Below, piece after piece: positions 1 to 5,422 of a DNA stretch of 7,712 nucleotides. Under the pieces are notes generated by a model. That model was given only the letters and a program-made list of their open reading frames with translations, had not been told where the DNA came from and did not search any database. Numbering within the stretch: position 1 is the first letter of the stretch; the number at the start of each line of letters is the position of its first letter. The translations under genes were made by a program, and so were the position numbers. The stretch is from Porphyromonadaceae bacterium (GTDB lineage: Bacteria > Bacteroidota > Bacteroidia > Bacteroidales > Paludibacteraceae), in the NCBI GenBank assembly GCA_905372135.1, contig CAJPNS010000087.1, positions 1-7,712 of the forward strand. The letters run 5' to 3'.

Positions 1-63
1 ATTCATAAGGGCTGCTCTTCATATAAAAGTCATTGAATACTACGCCATACAGTCGCAAGTATC
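1..63. other. Short stretch downstream of adk, no supported feature
   Basis: No terminator, promoter box or complete gene is visible. On the minus strand an ATG at 20-22 opens a frame running off the window after seven codons; this could be the start of the next gene after adk but cannot be judged. Confidence 0.3.
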
Positions 64-639
64 TTATTTCCGGATTTTATCTATCAAAGTCACTATATCG
101 TTGAACGTGTCTTCGATACTGTTTATCGATATTACAGAATTGTATCGGTTTGTTTTTTTATAATAATCGATGATAGGTTTTGACTCTCTGTCGTATATTT
201 TCAGACGTTTCAGTATAGTCTCCTGTGTATCGTCCGAGCGGTGCGACAACGTGCCACGTCTCACAAGGCGGTTTATAAGTATCTCTTTATCTGCCTCTAT
301 ATTGACCATCAAGTCAATCTTTAACCCCATCTCTTGCAACGTTTTGTCGAGAAACTCTGCCTGCGGAATAGTTCGCGGGAAACCGTCGAATATGATACCT
401 TTTTCGTGGATATAGGTTTTAAGTTCTTCCCTTAGGATATCGCACATCATCTCGTTAGGGACGAGGTCTCCATTAGAAATATATTTGTCTATCTCTTTGC
501 CCAGCGTCGAACCTTTTTTCACTTCGTCTCTGAGCATCAAACCTGTAGAAAGATGAAGATAGCCGTATTTTTCGGCTATCAATGCTCCCTGCGTACCTTT
601 ACCCGATCCGGGAGCTCCGAATAATACAATAATTGTCAT
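64..639 (-). CDS. adk: Adenylate kinase, short-lid form, with divergent motifs
   Basis: This 191-residue protein is an adenylate kinase, the cytoplasmic enzyme that interconverts ATP + AMP and 2 ADP. The P-loop GAPGSGKGT is at residues 8-16, the AMP-binding segment STGLMLR at 31-37, the FDGFPRT motif at 84-90, and the lid with RRG (127-129) and RSDDTQET at 134-141. The lid is short and has no zinc-binding cysteines. The length is normal for bacterial short-lid enzymes, and the start directly precedes the P-loop strand. Two positions are unusual from my memory of the family: Leu34 where STGDMLR normally has Asp, and His133 where the lid usually reads SGR. It lies 21 bases after the lipoprotein gene with no terminator between, so the two are probably co-transcribed. 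The base composition is AT-rich: 20 of 60 bases are G or C at 61-120. It could be the only adk or a second, divergent copy. Confidence 0.93.
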   Translation of the reverse strand: MTIIVLFGAPGSGKGTQGALIAEKYGYLHLSTGLMLRDEVKKGSTLGKEIDKYISNGDLVPNEMMCDILREELKTYIHEKGIIFDGFPRTIPQAEFLDKTLQEMGLKIDLMVNIEADKEILINRLVRRGTLSHRSDDTQETILKRLKIYDRESKPIIDYYKKTNRYNSVISINSIEDTFNDIVTLIDKIRK

Positions 640-660
640 AGTGTTTCTATATATGAATTT

Positions 661-1053
661 TTATGGTTTTCCCGTAAATTTGGAAAATGTGAAAGTCGCA
701 CCATAATTGTCTTCATACGACAAAGCAGTAGTATTCAGTGTTTTTATCGTATATACTTTTGGTATGGCTTGTCCCATTTCTCCTTTATGCACTACCGTCA
801 GGCGGTCTTTGTCGAGCGTCCAAGTAAATGTCTGAGCCTCGTTTTCATCGACATCGTCGGCAGTATCCCACGTAGCTCCACTACCGTTTGCATCGTAACG
901 GTAGCAGTCGTAGCCTGTTTCGCCTTTTTTCGATACCGACGGGCGTTTCCATTTGCCTATGAGCAAGTCTGACGAAAAAGTCTTTTGCTTTCCCTCGCAA
1001 GCAAATAGGGCAATCGATATAATACCGATTAATAGCAATTTATAATATCTCAT
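661..1053 (-). CDS. Small lipocalin-like lipoprotein
   Basis: This gene encodes a 130-residue secreted lipoprotein. Residues 1-18 form a signal peptide with Arg2 and Lys5, a hydrophobic core, and a lipobox LFAC ending at Cys19, the expected lipidated residue. The mature part resembles the small lipocalin-like domains common in Bacteroidota: an opening LIGKWKRP near 31-38, then alternating hydrophobic beta-strand segments (TFTWTLDKDRLTVVHK at 75-90, the strand pairs near 100-107 and 118-126). Its ligand is unknown. The reading frame stays open upstream to 1200, but Met at 1053 gives a textbook signal peptide and has a perfect -7 box 45 bases before it, while the extension begins beside the tnaA terminator tail. 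It is followed after 21 bases by adk. The lipoprotein reading is strong; the lipocalin assignment rests on weak motif similarity. Confidence 0.8.
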   Translation of the reverse strand: MRYYKLLLIGIISIALFACEGKQKTFSSDLLIGKWKRPSVSKKGETGYDCYRYDANGSGATWDTADDVDENEAQTFTWTLDKDRLTVVHKGEMGQAIPKVYTIKTLNTTALSYEDNYGATFTFSKFTGKP

Positions 1054-1098
1054 ACTATTTATGTGTTTATCATAGTTAAACAACAATTTTTCCAACTG

Positions 1099-1106
1099 CA
1101 AAGATA
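1099..1106 (-). promoter_or_regulatory. Promoter -7 box of the lipoprotein-adk unit
   Basis: Read on the minus strand this is TATCTTTG, a perfect match to the Bacteroidota -7 consensus TAnnTTTG. Candidate -33 TTTG elements lie upstream at 1122-1125 (15-base spacer) and 1130-1133 (23-base spacer); neither has the usual spacing of about 19-21, so the -33 element is uncertain. Transcription would start about 40 bases before the lipoprotein start at 1053. This supports that start over the longer reading frame. Confidence 0.6.
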
Positions 1107-1200
1107 CAAGTTTTTTTCGGACAAAACTACAAACCTTAGACTGTAATAGGTTGCCAAGATTAAAGAATAGATTCTCACATAATCTCCACAAAAAGCCCAT

Positions 1201-1234
1201 AAAAAAGGTTGCAAAGCCCTGAAGCCTTACAACC
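1201..1234 (-). terminator. Intrinsic terminator of tnaA
   Basis: On the minus strand the transcript folds into an 11-base-pair stem (arms at 1224-1234 and 1207-1217) closed by a six-base loop, followed directly by six U residues (1201-1206). Two of the pairs are G-U wobbles. They would be A-C mismatches in a plus-strand transcript, so the structure is specific for transcription from tnaA. It starts about 48 bases after the tnaA stop codon and separates tnaA from the lipoprotein gene. Confidence 0.85.
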
Positions 1235-1281
1235 CATTAAAAAACAATATGATAAACGATCTACATCCAATATATTTCACA

Positions 1282-2655
1282 TTACAGCCTTTCGAGCTTA
1301 ACGGTGAAGTGACGCATTATCTCTGCTTCCCATACTATTTTCACTCCGCGGGTTATGCTCTCGCGACGGTCGAAAACATTTTTGAGGGCAGCTGCTATGA
1401 CGTCCATGTGGTTGTTTGTATACACACGGCGCGGGATAGCCAGACGCAGCAGGTCGAGTCCACCGAAGCGGTTCTCGCGAGTAACGGGGTCGCGGTCTGC
1501 AAGCAGATAGCCTATTTCGCAACCTCTGATACCTGCTTCCAGATAAAGCTCTACAGTGAGTGTCTGAGCGGGAAACTCCTCTTTGGGCACGCGAGTGAGC
1601 ACTCTGGTGGCATCTACAAAGATAGCGTGACCGCCTGCGGGACGTTGATACGGAATACCGTATTCGTCGAGCTTGGAGGCAAGATATTCGACCTGTTTGA
1701 TACGGGTTTCGAGGTTATCGAACTCAGTATTTTCGTCGAGACCGATAGCCAAAGCGTTCATATCGCGACCATTCATACCGCCGTAAGTCAAATATCCTTC
1801 GTATATGATACCCAACACCTTAGCCTTATCGTACCAATCTTGCTTACGGGTAGCGATGAAACCACCCATATTTACGATAGCATCTTTTTTGGCACTCATA
1901 GTCATAGCATCTGCCAACGAGAACATTTCGAGACATATCTCTTTGATAGTCTTGTTTTCGTAGCCTTTTTCGCGAACCTTGATGAAGTAAGCATTTTCGG
2001 CAAAACGTGCAGAGTCGAACACAACGGGTTTGTTGTATTTGTCGGCAACTTGACGCACACGACGCAGATTGTCCATAGAAACGGGCTGTCCACCTGCCGT
2101 GTTGTTGGTGATGGTAACGATGACAAAAGGTACTTTGTCGGCTTTTTCGGCAAGGAATTTCTCGAGTTTGTCGATATCCACATTACCCTTGAAAGGCACC
2201 TCTTTCTGAGTATCTTTGGCATCGTCCACAGTAAGATCGACGGCAAAAGCCTTACGGCTCTCGATGTGTCCTTTGGTGGTGTCGAAGTGCGAGTTGCCGG
2301 GGATATAGTCGCCCTCTTTTACGAGTACCGAAAAAAGTACGTTCTCGGCAGCACGTCCCTGATGGGTGGGTACTACATACTTGAAGCCCGTGATTTTTTC
2401 GATGGCTTTCTGCAAGTTACGGAACGATGTTGCTCCTGCATAGCTCTCGTCGCCCATCATCACTCCTGCCCACTGGCGGTCCGACATAGCACCTGTGCCC
2501 GAGTCGGTCAGAAGGTCGATATAGACCTCTTCGGCATTCAACTGAAACACATTGTAATTGGCTGCTTTCAGCCACTTTTCACGCTCACTGCGTGTCGATT
2601 TTCTGATGGGTTCGACCATCTTAATCTTCCAAGATTCTGCAAATGGTAATTCCAT
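1282..2655 (-). CDS. tnaA: Tryptophanase (tryptophan indole-lyase)
   Basis: This 457-residue PLP-dependent enzyme splits L-tryptophan into indole, pyruvate and ammonia in the cytoplasm. The PLP lysine is expected at Lys257 in SAKKDA (254-259), with Asp214 in DSARFAENAYF and the NTAGGQPVS segment at 185-193. Features separating it from tyrosine phenol-lyase are FDTTKGH at 124-130 (the family has an Asp critical for tryptophan) and CEIG at 379-382, where tyrosine phenol-lyase has an arginine (MERG). RHFTVKL with His449, counted back from the C-terminus, matches His463 of the E. coli enzyme. The MELPFAES start matches Bacteroides homologues as I remember them. The 65-base gap to the upstream glycosyltransferase has no consensus -7 box and no room for a TnaC-like leader peptide, so expression may come by read-through or an atypical promoter. 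An intrinsic terminator follows. Confidence 0.97.
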   Translation of the reverse strand: MELPFAESWKIKMVEPIRKSTRSEREKWLKAANYNVFQLNAEEVYIDLLTDSGTGAMSDRQWAGVMMGDESYAGATSFRNLQKAIEKITGFKYVVPTHQGRAAENVLFSVLVKEGDYIPGNSHFDTTKGHIESRKAFAVDLTVDDAKDTQKEVPFKGNVDIDKLEKFLAEKADKVPFVIVTITNNTAGGQPVSMDNLRRVRQVADKYNKPVVFDSARFAENAYFIKVREKGYENKTIKEICLEMFSLADAMTMSAKKDAIVNMGGFIATRKQDWYDKAKVLGIIYEGYLTYGGMNGRDMNALAIGLDENTEFDNLETRIKQVEYLASKLDEYGIPYQRPAGGHAIFVDATRVLTRVPKEEFPAQTLTVELYLEAGIRGCEIGYLLADRDPVTRENRFGGLDLLRLAIPRRVYTNNHMDVIAAALKNVFDRRESITRGVKIVWEAEIMRHFTVKLERL

Positions 2656-2696
2656 ATATATTCTTTTTTTTGTTATTTATAATCTGTAAATTATAG

Positions 2697-2712
2697 AGCC
2701 TCTTTCGAGACT
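2697..2712 (-). other. GNRA-capped hairpin between glycosyltransferase and tnaA
   Basis: Eight bases after the glycosyltransferase stop, the minus-strand transcript reads AGUCUC-GAAA-GAGGCU, a six-pair stem (one G-U) with a GAAA tetraloop. It lacks a following U-tract, so it is a poor terminator. It could instead be an RNA-processing or stabilising element in the tnaA leader. Confidence 0.35.
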
Positions 2713-2720
2713 TATCTCAT

Positions 2721-3674
2721 TCATTTACCTTTGAAATACTCTTCTATAAAGCCGATACCGTATCCGTACAACTGTACAAACGATGTAACGACCGACAGAA
2801 GTCCTATTTTTATGCTTTTGTTTTTTATCGACGAATCGATAAGTATTATCAAAGAAAAGAGCAGGATAGGTATCCAAAACATCAATTCGAAAAGTCCTAA
2901 AAAGGCTAATATCAACGAGCAAACCGTAAATGCCGAAGGTAAAAAGTGTACCACTTTCAGAGCTCCGGGATAGTCTCTATGTTTTCGCCATAGCACTATT
3001 CGAGCATTGCCCGAGTGACGTACTTGTGCGAAGAACTTTTCCAAGTCGGTACGACGTTTGTGATAAACATATACGTTGTTTAGCAGCCGTACTTTATATC
3101 CTGCCTTATAAATACGGATACTAAGGTCGATATCTTCTCCGTAACGCATCGGCGAGAAGCCACCTACCGCCTCGAACACCTCTCGGCTCATACCGAGATT
3201 GAAGCTGCGCGGGTGAAATCGCTCGAGCTGACGGCTGCCTCCGCGTATACCTCCGGTAGTGAAAAACGACGTCATTGCGTAGTTTACAGCCTTTTGCATA
3301 TCGGAAAACGAACTATCGGCAGCATCGACACCTCCGAAAGCGTCGCAATAGCAGTCGGTCAGTTCGCGACGAAGTGTGGCGATATATTGGGGTGGCACTA
3401 TAACGTCGGAGTCGAGTATGACCAGATAATTGCCCGAAGAGTGTTGGACTCCGTAGTTGCGGCTGAGCCCCGGTCCTGAATTGTCTTTGTAGAAGTACTT
3501 GACATCGAGGCGTTGAGCGTATCGCTTGCAAATATCTTCGCAAGTATCTCGGGAGCCGTCTTCGACTATTACCACCTCGAAATCCTTATCGGTCTGCTCC
3601 ACAAGGCTGCCAAGTAGCTCTTCCACCTCATTGGGGCGGTTGTATACCGGTACTATTATAGATAACGACAACAT
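2721..3674 (-). CDS. Membrane-anchored family 2 glycosyltransferase
   Basis: This 317-residue inverting glycosyltransferase has a GT-A (GT2) fold. The opening strand LSIIVPVYNRP spans residues 4-14, the nucleotide-binding VEDGS is at 37-41, GPGLSRNYG at 67-75, the metal-binding DSD at 88-90, and the catalytic-base motif GED at 179-181. After the catalytic domain there are hydrophobic stretches near 242-263, 265-280 and 288-310, so the C-terminus is probably membrane-embedded with the active site on the cytoplasmic side. Donor and acceptor sugars cannot be read from sequence; a role in envelope polysaccharide or glycolipid synthesis is inferred. No other glycan genes are adjacent, so it is not part of a visible polysaccharide cluster. 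It is preceded by the ridA terminator without a consensus promoter of its own, and lies 65 bases upstream of tnaA. Confidence 0.9.
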   Translation of the reverse strand: MLSLSIIVPVYNRPNEVEELLGSLVEQTDKDFEVVIVEDGSRDTCEDICKRYAQRLDVKYFYKDNSGPGLSRNYGVQHSSGNYLVILDSDVIVPPQYIATLRRELTDCYCDAFGGVDAADSSFSDMQKAVNYAMTSFFTTGGIRGGSRQLERFHPRSFNLGMSREVFEAVGGFSPMRYGEDIDLSIRIYKAGYKVRLLNNVYVYHKRRTDLEKFFAQVRHSGNARIVLWRKHRDYPGALKVVHFLPSAFTVCSLILAFLGLFELMFWIPILLFSLIILIDSSIKNKSIKIGLLSVVTSFVQLYGYGIGFIEEYFKGK

Positions 3675-3732
3675 ATCTCAGTGAGTGTCTATTGTTTGCT
3701 TATTAATTAAAAAAATAATTGTCTATAACGAC

Positions 3733-3788
3733 AAAAAAGTCTCTCTCTTCGGAGCAGTCGTAAAGCAATATTACGCCCGCTCCGAAGA
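3733..3788 (-). terminator. Probable terminator of ridA, compound stem-loop
   Basis: A perfect 10-base inverted repeat (TCTTCGGAGC at 3746-3755 with its complement at 3779-3788) encloses 23 bases, within which a second 5-pair stem can form (CGTAA at 3759-3763 with TTACG at 3771-3775). On the minus strand six U residues (3733-3738) follow after seven bases. The strong stem, its position about 20 bases after the ridA stop and the U-run favour a terminator, although the 7-base spacer is longer than ideal. Confidence 0.6.
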
Positions 3789-3808
3789 AGGAAGCACTTC
3801 TCTAAAAG

Positions 3809-4183
3809 CTATTTTACTGCAGTAGTATCTATTTCCACCTTCACTCCTTTGGGGAGCTTACATACTTGGTAGCAAACTCTTGCAGGCATATCTTTGGTAT
3901 AATATTTGGCATAAATATCGTTCATAGCGTTGAAATTAGCCAAATCGTCGAGCAATACTACCGACTTCACTACGTCGTCGAACGTGTATCCTGCTTCGTT
4001 GAGGATAGCCTTGATGTTTGCAAAGCATTGTTCGACCTGTCCTTCGATAGTAGCGGGCACTTCGCCCGTTGCGGGATTGACGGGGAGCTGCCCCGAAATG
4101 TACAACGTACCGTTTGCTTCAATAGCTTGACTGTAGGGACCGATTGCTGCCGGTGCTCCCGAAGTTTTAATTACTCTTTTCAT
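3809..4183 (-). CDS. ridA: RidA family enamine/imine deaminase
   Basis: This is a 124-residue member of the RidA (YjgF/YER057c/UK114) family, small cytoplasmic trimers that hydrolyse reactive 2-aminoacrylate and related imines released by PLP enzymes. Visible family features are APAAIGPYSQAI (10-21), the YISGQLPV strand (28-35), and the C-terminal signature PARVCYQVCKLPKGVKVEID (100-119), containing Arg102, which binds the substrate carboxylate, and Glu117. These correspond to Arg105 and Glu120 of E. coli RidA. Met at 4183 gives the family-standard N-terminus; a longer frame to a TTG at 4234 overlaps a promoter box and is rejected. The upstream methyltransferase ends 80 bases away, and ridA has its own -7 box. 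Tryptophanase, a source of 2-aminoacrylate, lies two genes downstream. Confidence 0.95.
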   Translation of the reverse strand: MKRVIKTSGAPAAIGPYSQAIEANGTLYISGQLPVNPATGEVPATIEGQVEQCFANIKAILNEAGYTFDDVVKSVVLLDDLANFNAMNDIYAKYYTKDMPARVCYQVCKLPKGVKVEIDTTAVK

Positions 4184-4231
4184 ATCCTTTTTCTGTTTTT
4201 TTTGAAAATTACTTATTACTGATTTGTGCGA

Positions 4232-4239
4232 CAAAGTTA
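4232..4239 (-). promoter_or_regulatory. Promoter -7 box of ridA
   Basis: The minus strand reads TAACTTTG here, a perfect TAnnTTTG box and identical to the uvrB box. No clear -33 TTTG is seen at the normal distance. Transcription would start about 40 bases upstream of the ridA Met at 4183. Confidence 0.55.
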
Positions 4240-4263
4240 CATAAAATAAACGATAGAGAGCCT

Positions 4264-4890
4264 CTATTTTTTTCTTATAATCGTAAGCCCGTCTCTGACA
4301 GGTAATATAATCTGTTCTATTGCGTTGTTTTGGGCTACATACCGATTGAAAGCGATTATCTCTCGTGTCTGATAGTCGCCGGAGGCGGGCTTTTCGACTA
4401 CTTTACCGCTCCATAACGTATTGTCGGCTAAGACGACACCCCGCTCCGAGAGCAACGGTAATACCATATCGAGATACTGCCGATAATGTCGCTTATTGCC
4501 GTCGACGAAGACGAGGTCGAACTGCTTGCCGAGCGTGGGAGCTATCTGCAAAGCATCGCCTATGTGCAGCGTGATACGGTCGGCAAAGGGCGACAGACGT
4601 ATGTTGTCGGTGATGAAGTCTTCGAGCTCGTCGTCGATCTCTATGGTGTCGATATGTCCGTCGGGAGAGAGTCCTTCGGCAAGGCAGAGCGTAGAGTATG
4701 CCGAGAAGGTACCTATCTCGAGTATGTGGTGGGGGCAAAGCATTCGGGTAAACATCTTCAGCAGCCGCCCCTGATAGTGCCCACTCTGCATACGGGGATT
4801 GAGTAGTTTGAGGTTGGTATTCCTGAATATCGTACGGAGATATTCGGGCTCCGCCTCGAGGTGGTCTGTAATATATTCGTCTACGGTCAT
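4264..4890 (-). CDS. COMT-like SAM-dependent O-methyltransferase
   Basis: This 208-residue cytoplasmic enzyme belongs to the class I, cation-dependent O-methyltransferases (catechol O-methyltransferase/caffeoyl-CoA type). The SAM-binding motif is LEIGTFSAYST (57-67), the ribose-binding acid Glu84 lies in TIEID, and the metal site is expected at Asp130 (DLVFVDGNK, 125-133), Asp156 and Asn157 (ADNTLWSG, 155-162). The length is typical. Family members methylate hydroxyls of small aromatic or catechol-like compounds, and some act on tRNA (TrmR/YrrM type), so the substrate is open. It starts 6 bases after the EamA-like membrane protein and is surely its operon partner. No terminator is visible after the TAG stop; the ridA promoter follows. 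Confidence 0.92.
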   Translation of the reverse strand: MTVDEYITDHLEAEPEYLRTIFRNTNLKLLNPRMQSGHYQGRLLKMFTRMLCPHHILEIGTFSAYSTLCLAEGLSPDGHIDTIEIDDELEDFITDNIRLSPFADRITLHIGDALQIAPTLGKQFDLVFVDGNKRHYRQYLDMVLPLLSERGVVLADNTLWSGKVVEKPASGDYQTREIIAFNRYVAQNNAIEQIILPVRDGLTIIRKK

Positions 4891-4896
4891 ATCGGC

Positions 4897-5250
4897 TTAT
4901 TTCACTATAAACATCACTCCTACAACTATAAGGCAGACACCTATCCAGCGGGTAACGGGGATATGTTCGCCAAATACCATACAAGCGGCAAACATACCGA
5001 ATACGTATGCAAAAGCGGTGATAGGATACGCTATCGAAAACGAGAAGTGCCTCAGTATATAGCCCCAAAGCAACGTAGCCGACAGCAGCGAGATACCGCT
5101 TGCCAAAAGCCACCAATTGGTAGCAATATCGGCAAACCAACGACAAGACCACTCGAAACGTGTGATTCTGTCGACGGCAAGTTTGAAACACACCTGCCCG
5201 CAGGCAAGCAAGAGCGACTGAAGAAGTGTAAGCAATACCGTTTGTAGCAT
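4897..5250 (-). CDS. Small four-helix EamA/SMR-type membrane protein
   Basis: This is a 117-residue integral inner-membrane protein of the drug/metabolite transporter superfamily, the size of a single EamA repeat or SMR protein. Four hydrophobic segments lie near residues 3-24, 45-66, 71-93 and 102-116. The conserved segment FSIAYPITAFAYVFG (71-85) followed by Glu95 and the RWIGVCLIVVGV end (101-112) are typical. It lacks the EmrE-style glutamate in helix 1 (Gln19 and Lys23 occur there), so a proton-coupled drug pump is less likely. ArnE/ArnF-like lipid-sugar flippases and undefined EamA proteins are closer in form. Such proteins act as dimers. It heads an operon with the O-methyltransferase and has a leader of about 70 bases carrying a UUCG hairpin. 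Confidence 0.85.
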   Translation of the reverse strand: MLQTVLLTLLQSLLLACGQVCFKLAVDRITRFEWSCRWFADIATNWWLLASGISLLSATLLWGYILRHFSFSIAYPITAFAYVFGMFAACMVFGEHIPVTRWIGVCLIVVGVMFIVK

Positions 5251-5298
5251 AACAAGCGACTGTGATGTTTTTTATCTATCAAATAATTTTATACATAA

Positions 5299-5318
5299 CG
5301 ATGCCCGAAGGCTTATCG
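5299..5318 (-). other. UUCG-capped hairpin in the leader of the membrane-protein operon
   Basis: On the minus strand the leader RNA can form a CGAU/AUCG stem, a two-A bulge, and a GCC/GGC stem closed by a UUCG loop. The C(UUCG)G tetraloop is among the most stable known. It would lie only a few bases from the predicted transcript 5' end, which suits a 5' stabilising element. It sits about 50 bases ahead of the start codon. Confidence 0.4.
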
Positions 5319-5328
5319 AAAAGTTCCG

Positions 5329-5360
5329 CAAAGGTAATGTATATTTTCGGCATTGAGAAA
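5329..5360 (-). promoter_or_regulatory. Promoter of the membrane protein-methyltransferase operon
   Basis: The minus strand holds a perfect -7 box TACCTTTG (5329-5336) and, 20 bases upstream, TTTC (5357-5360), a three-of-four match to the -33 TTTG. The spacing is canonical for Bacteroidota. The predicted transcript starts near 5322, about 70 bases before the start at 5250. It overlaps the divergent uvrB promoter. Confidence 0.65.
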
Positions 5361-5374
5361 AAGATGTAACTTTG
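5345..5374 (+). promoter_or_regulatory. Promoter of uvrB
   Basis: A perfect -7 box TAACTTTG lies at 5367-5374, with TTTC at 5345-5348 as a three-of-four -33 match 18 bases upstream. The predicted start site is near 5380, giving a leader of about 40 bases before the ATG at 5423. No Shine-Dalgarno site is seen, as is normal in this phylum. Confidence 0.65.
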
Positions 5375-5422
5375 CCCCACGAAAGACAAAAAGGTATCAC
5401 TATTCTTTTATTCCGTACACGA

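Noticed and set aside
1..22. Possible start of a further minus-strand gene after adk
   Set aside because: Only seven codons are visible before the window edge and there is no promoter or conserved sequence to judge it by.
1054..1200. 49-residue extension of the lipoprotein
   Set aside because: It would bury the signal peptide and lipobox inside the protein, and it starts next to the tnaA terminator's U-tract, upstream of the promoter box.
1249..2649. A 466-codon open frame on the plus strand covering almost all of tnaA
   Set aside because: It is antisense to a complete, motif-rich tryptophanase, its translation shows no recognisable domain, and such long shadow frames arise from the codon bias of the true gene.
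4184..4234. N-terminal extension of RidA from a TTG codon
   Set aside because: It overlaps the TAACTTTG box and adds a lysine-rich segment absent from the compact RidA fold.
4493..5191. Minus-strand 232-codon frame overlapping the methyltransferase and membrane-protein genes
   Set aside because: It is out of frame with two well-supported genes and is rich in Arg, Tyr and Cys without any family motif.
5372..5422. N-terminal extension of UvrB from a TTG codon
   Set aside because: The TTG is part of the -7 promoter box, and the residues added are not found in the family, whose members begin at the MNKFNLVSAYQPSGDQ-type sequence.
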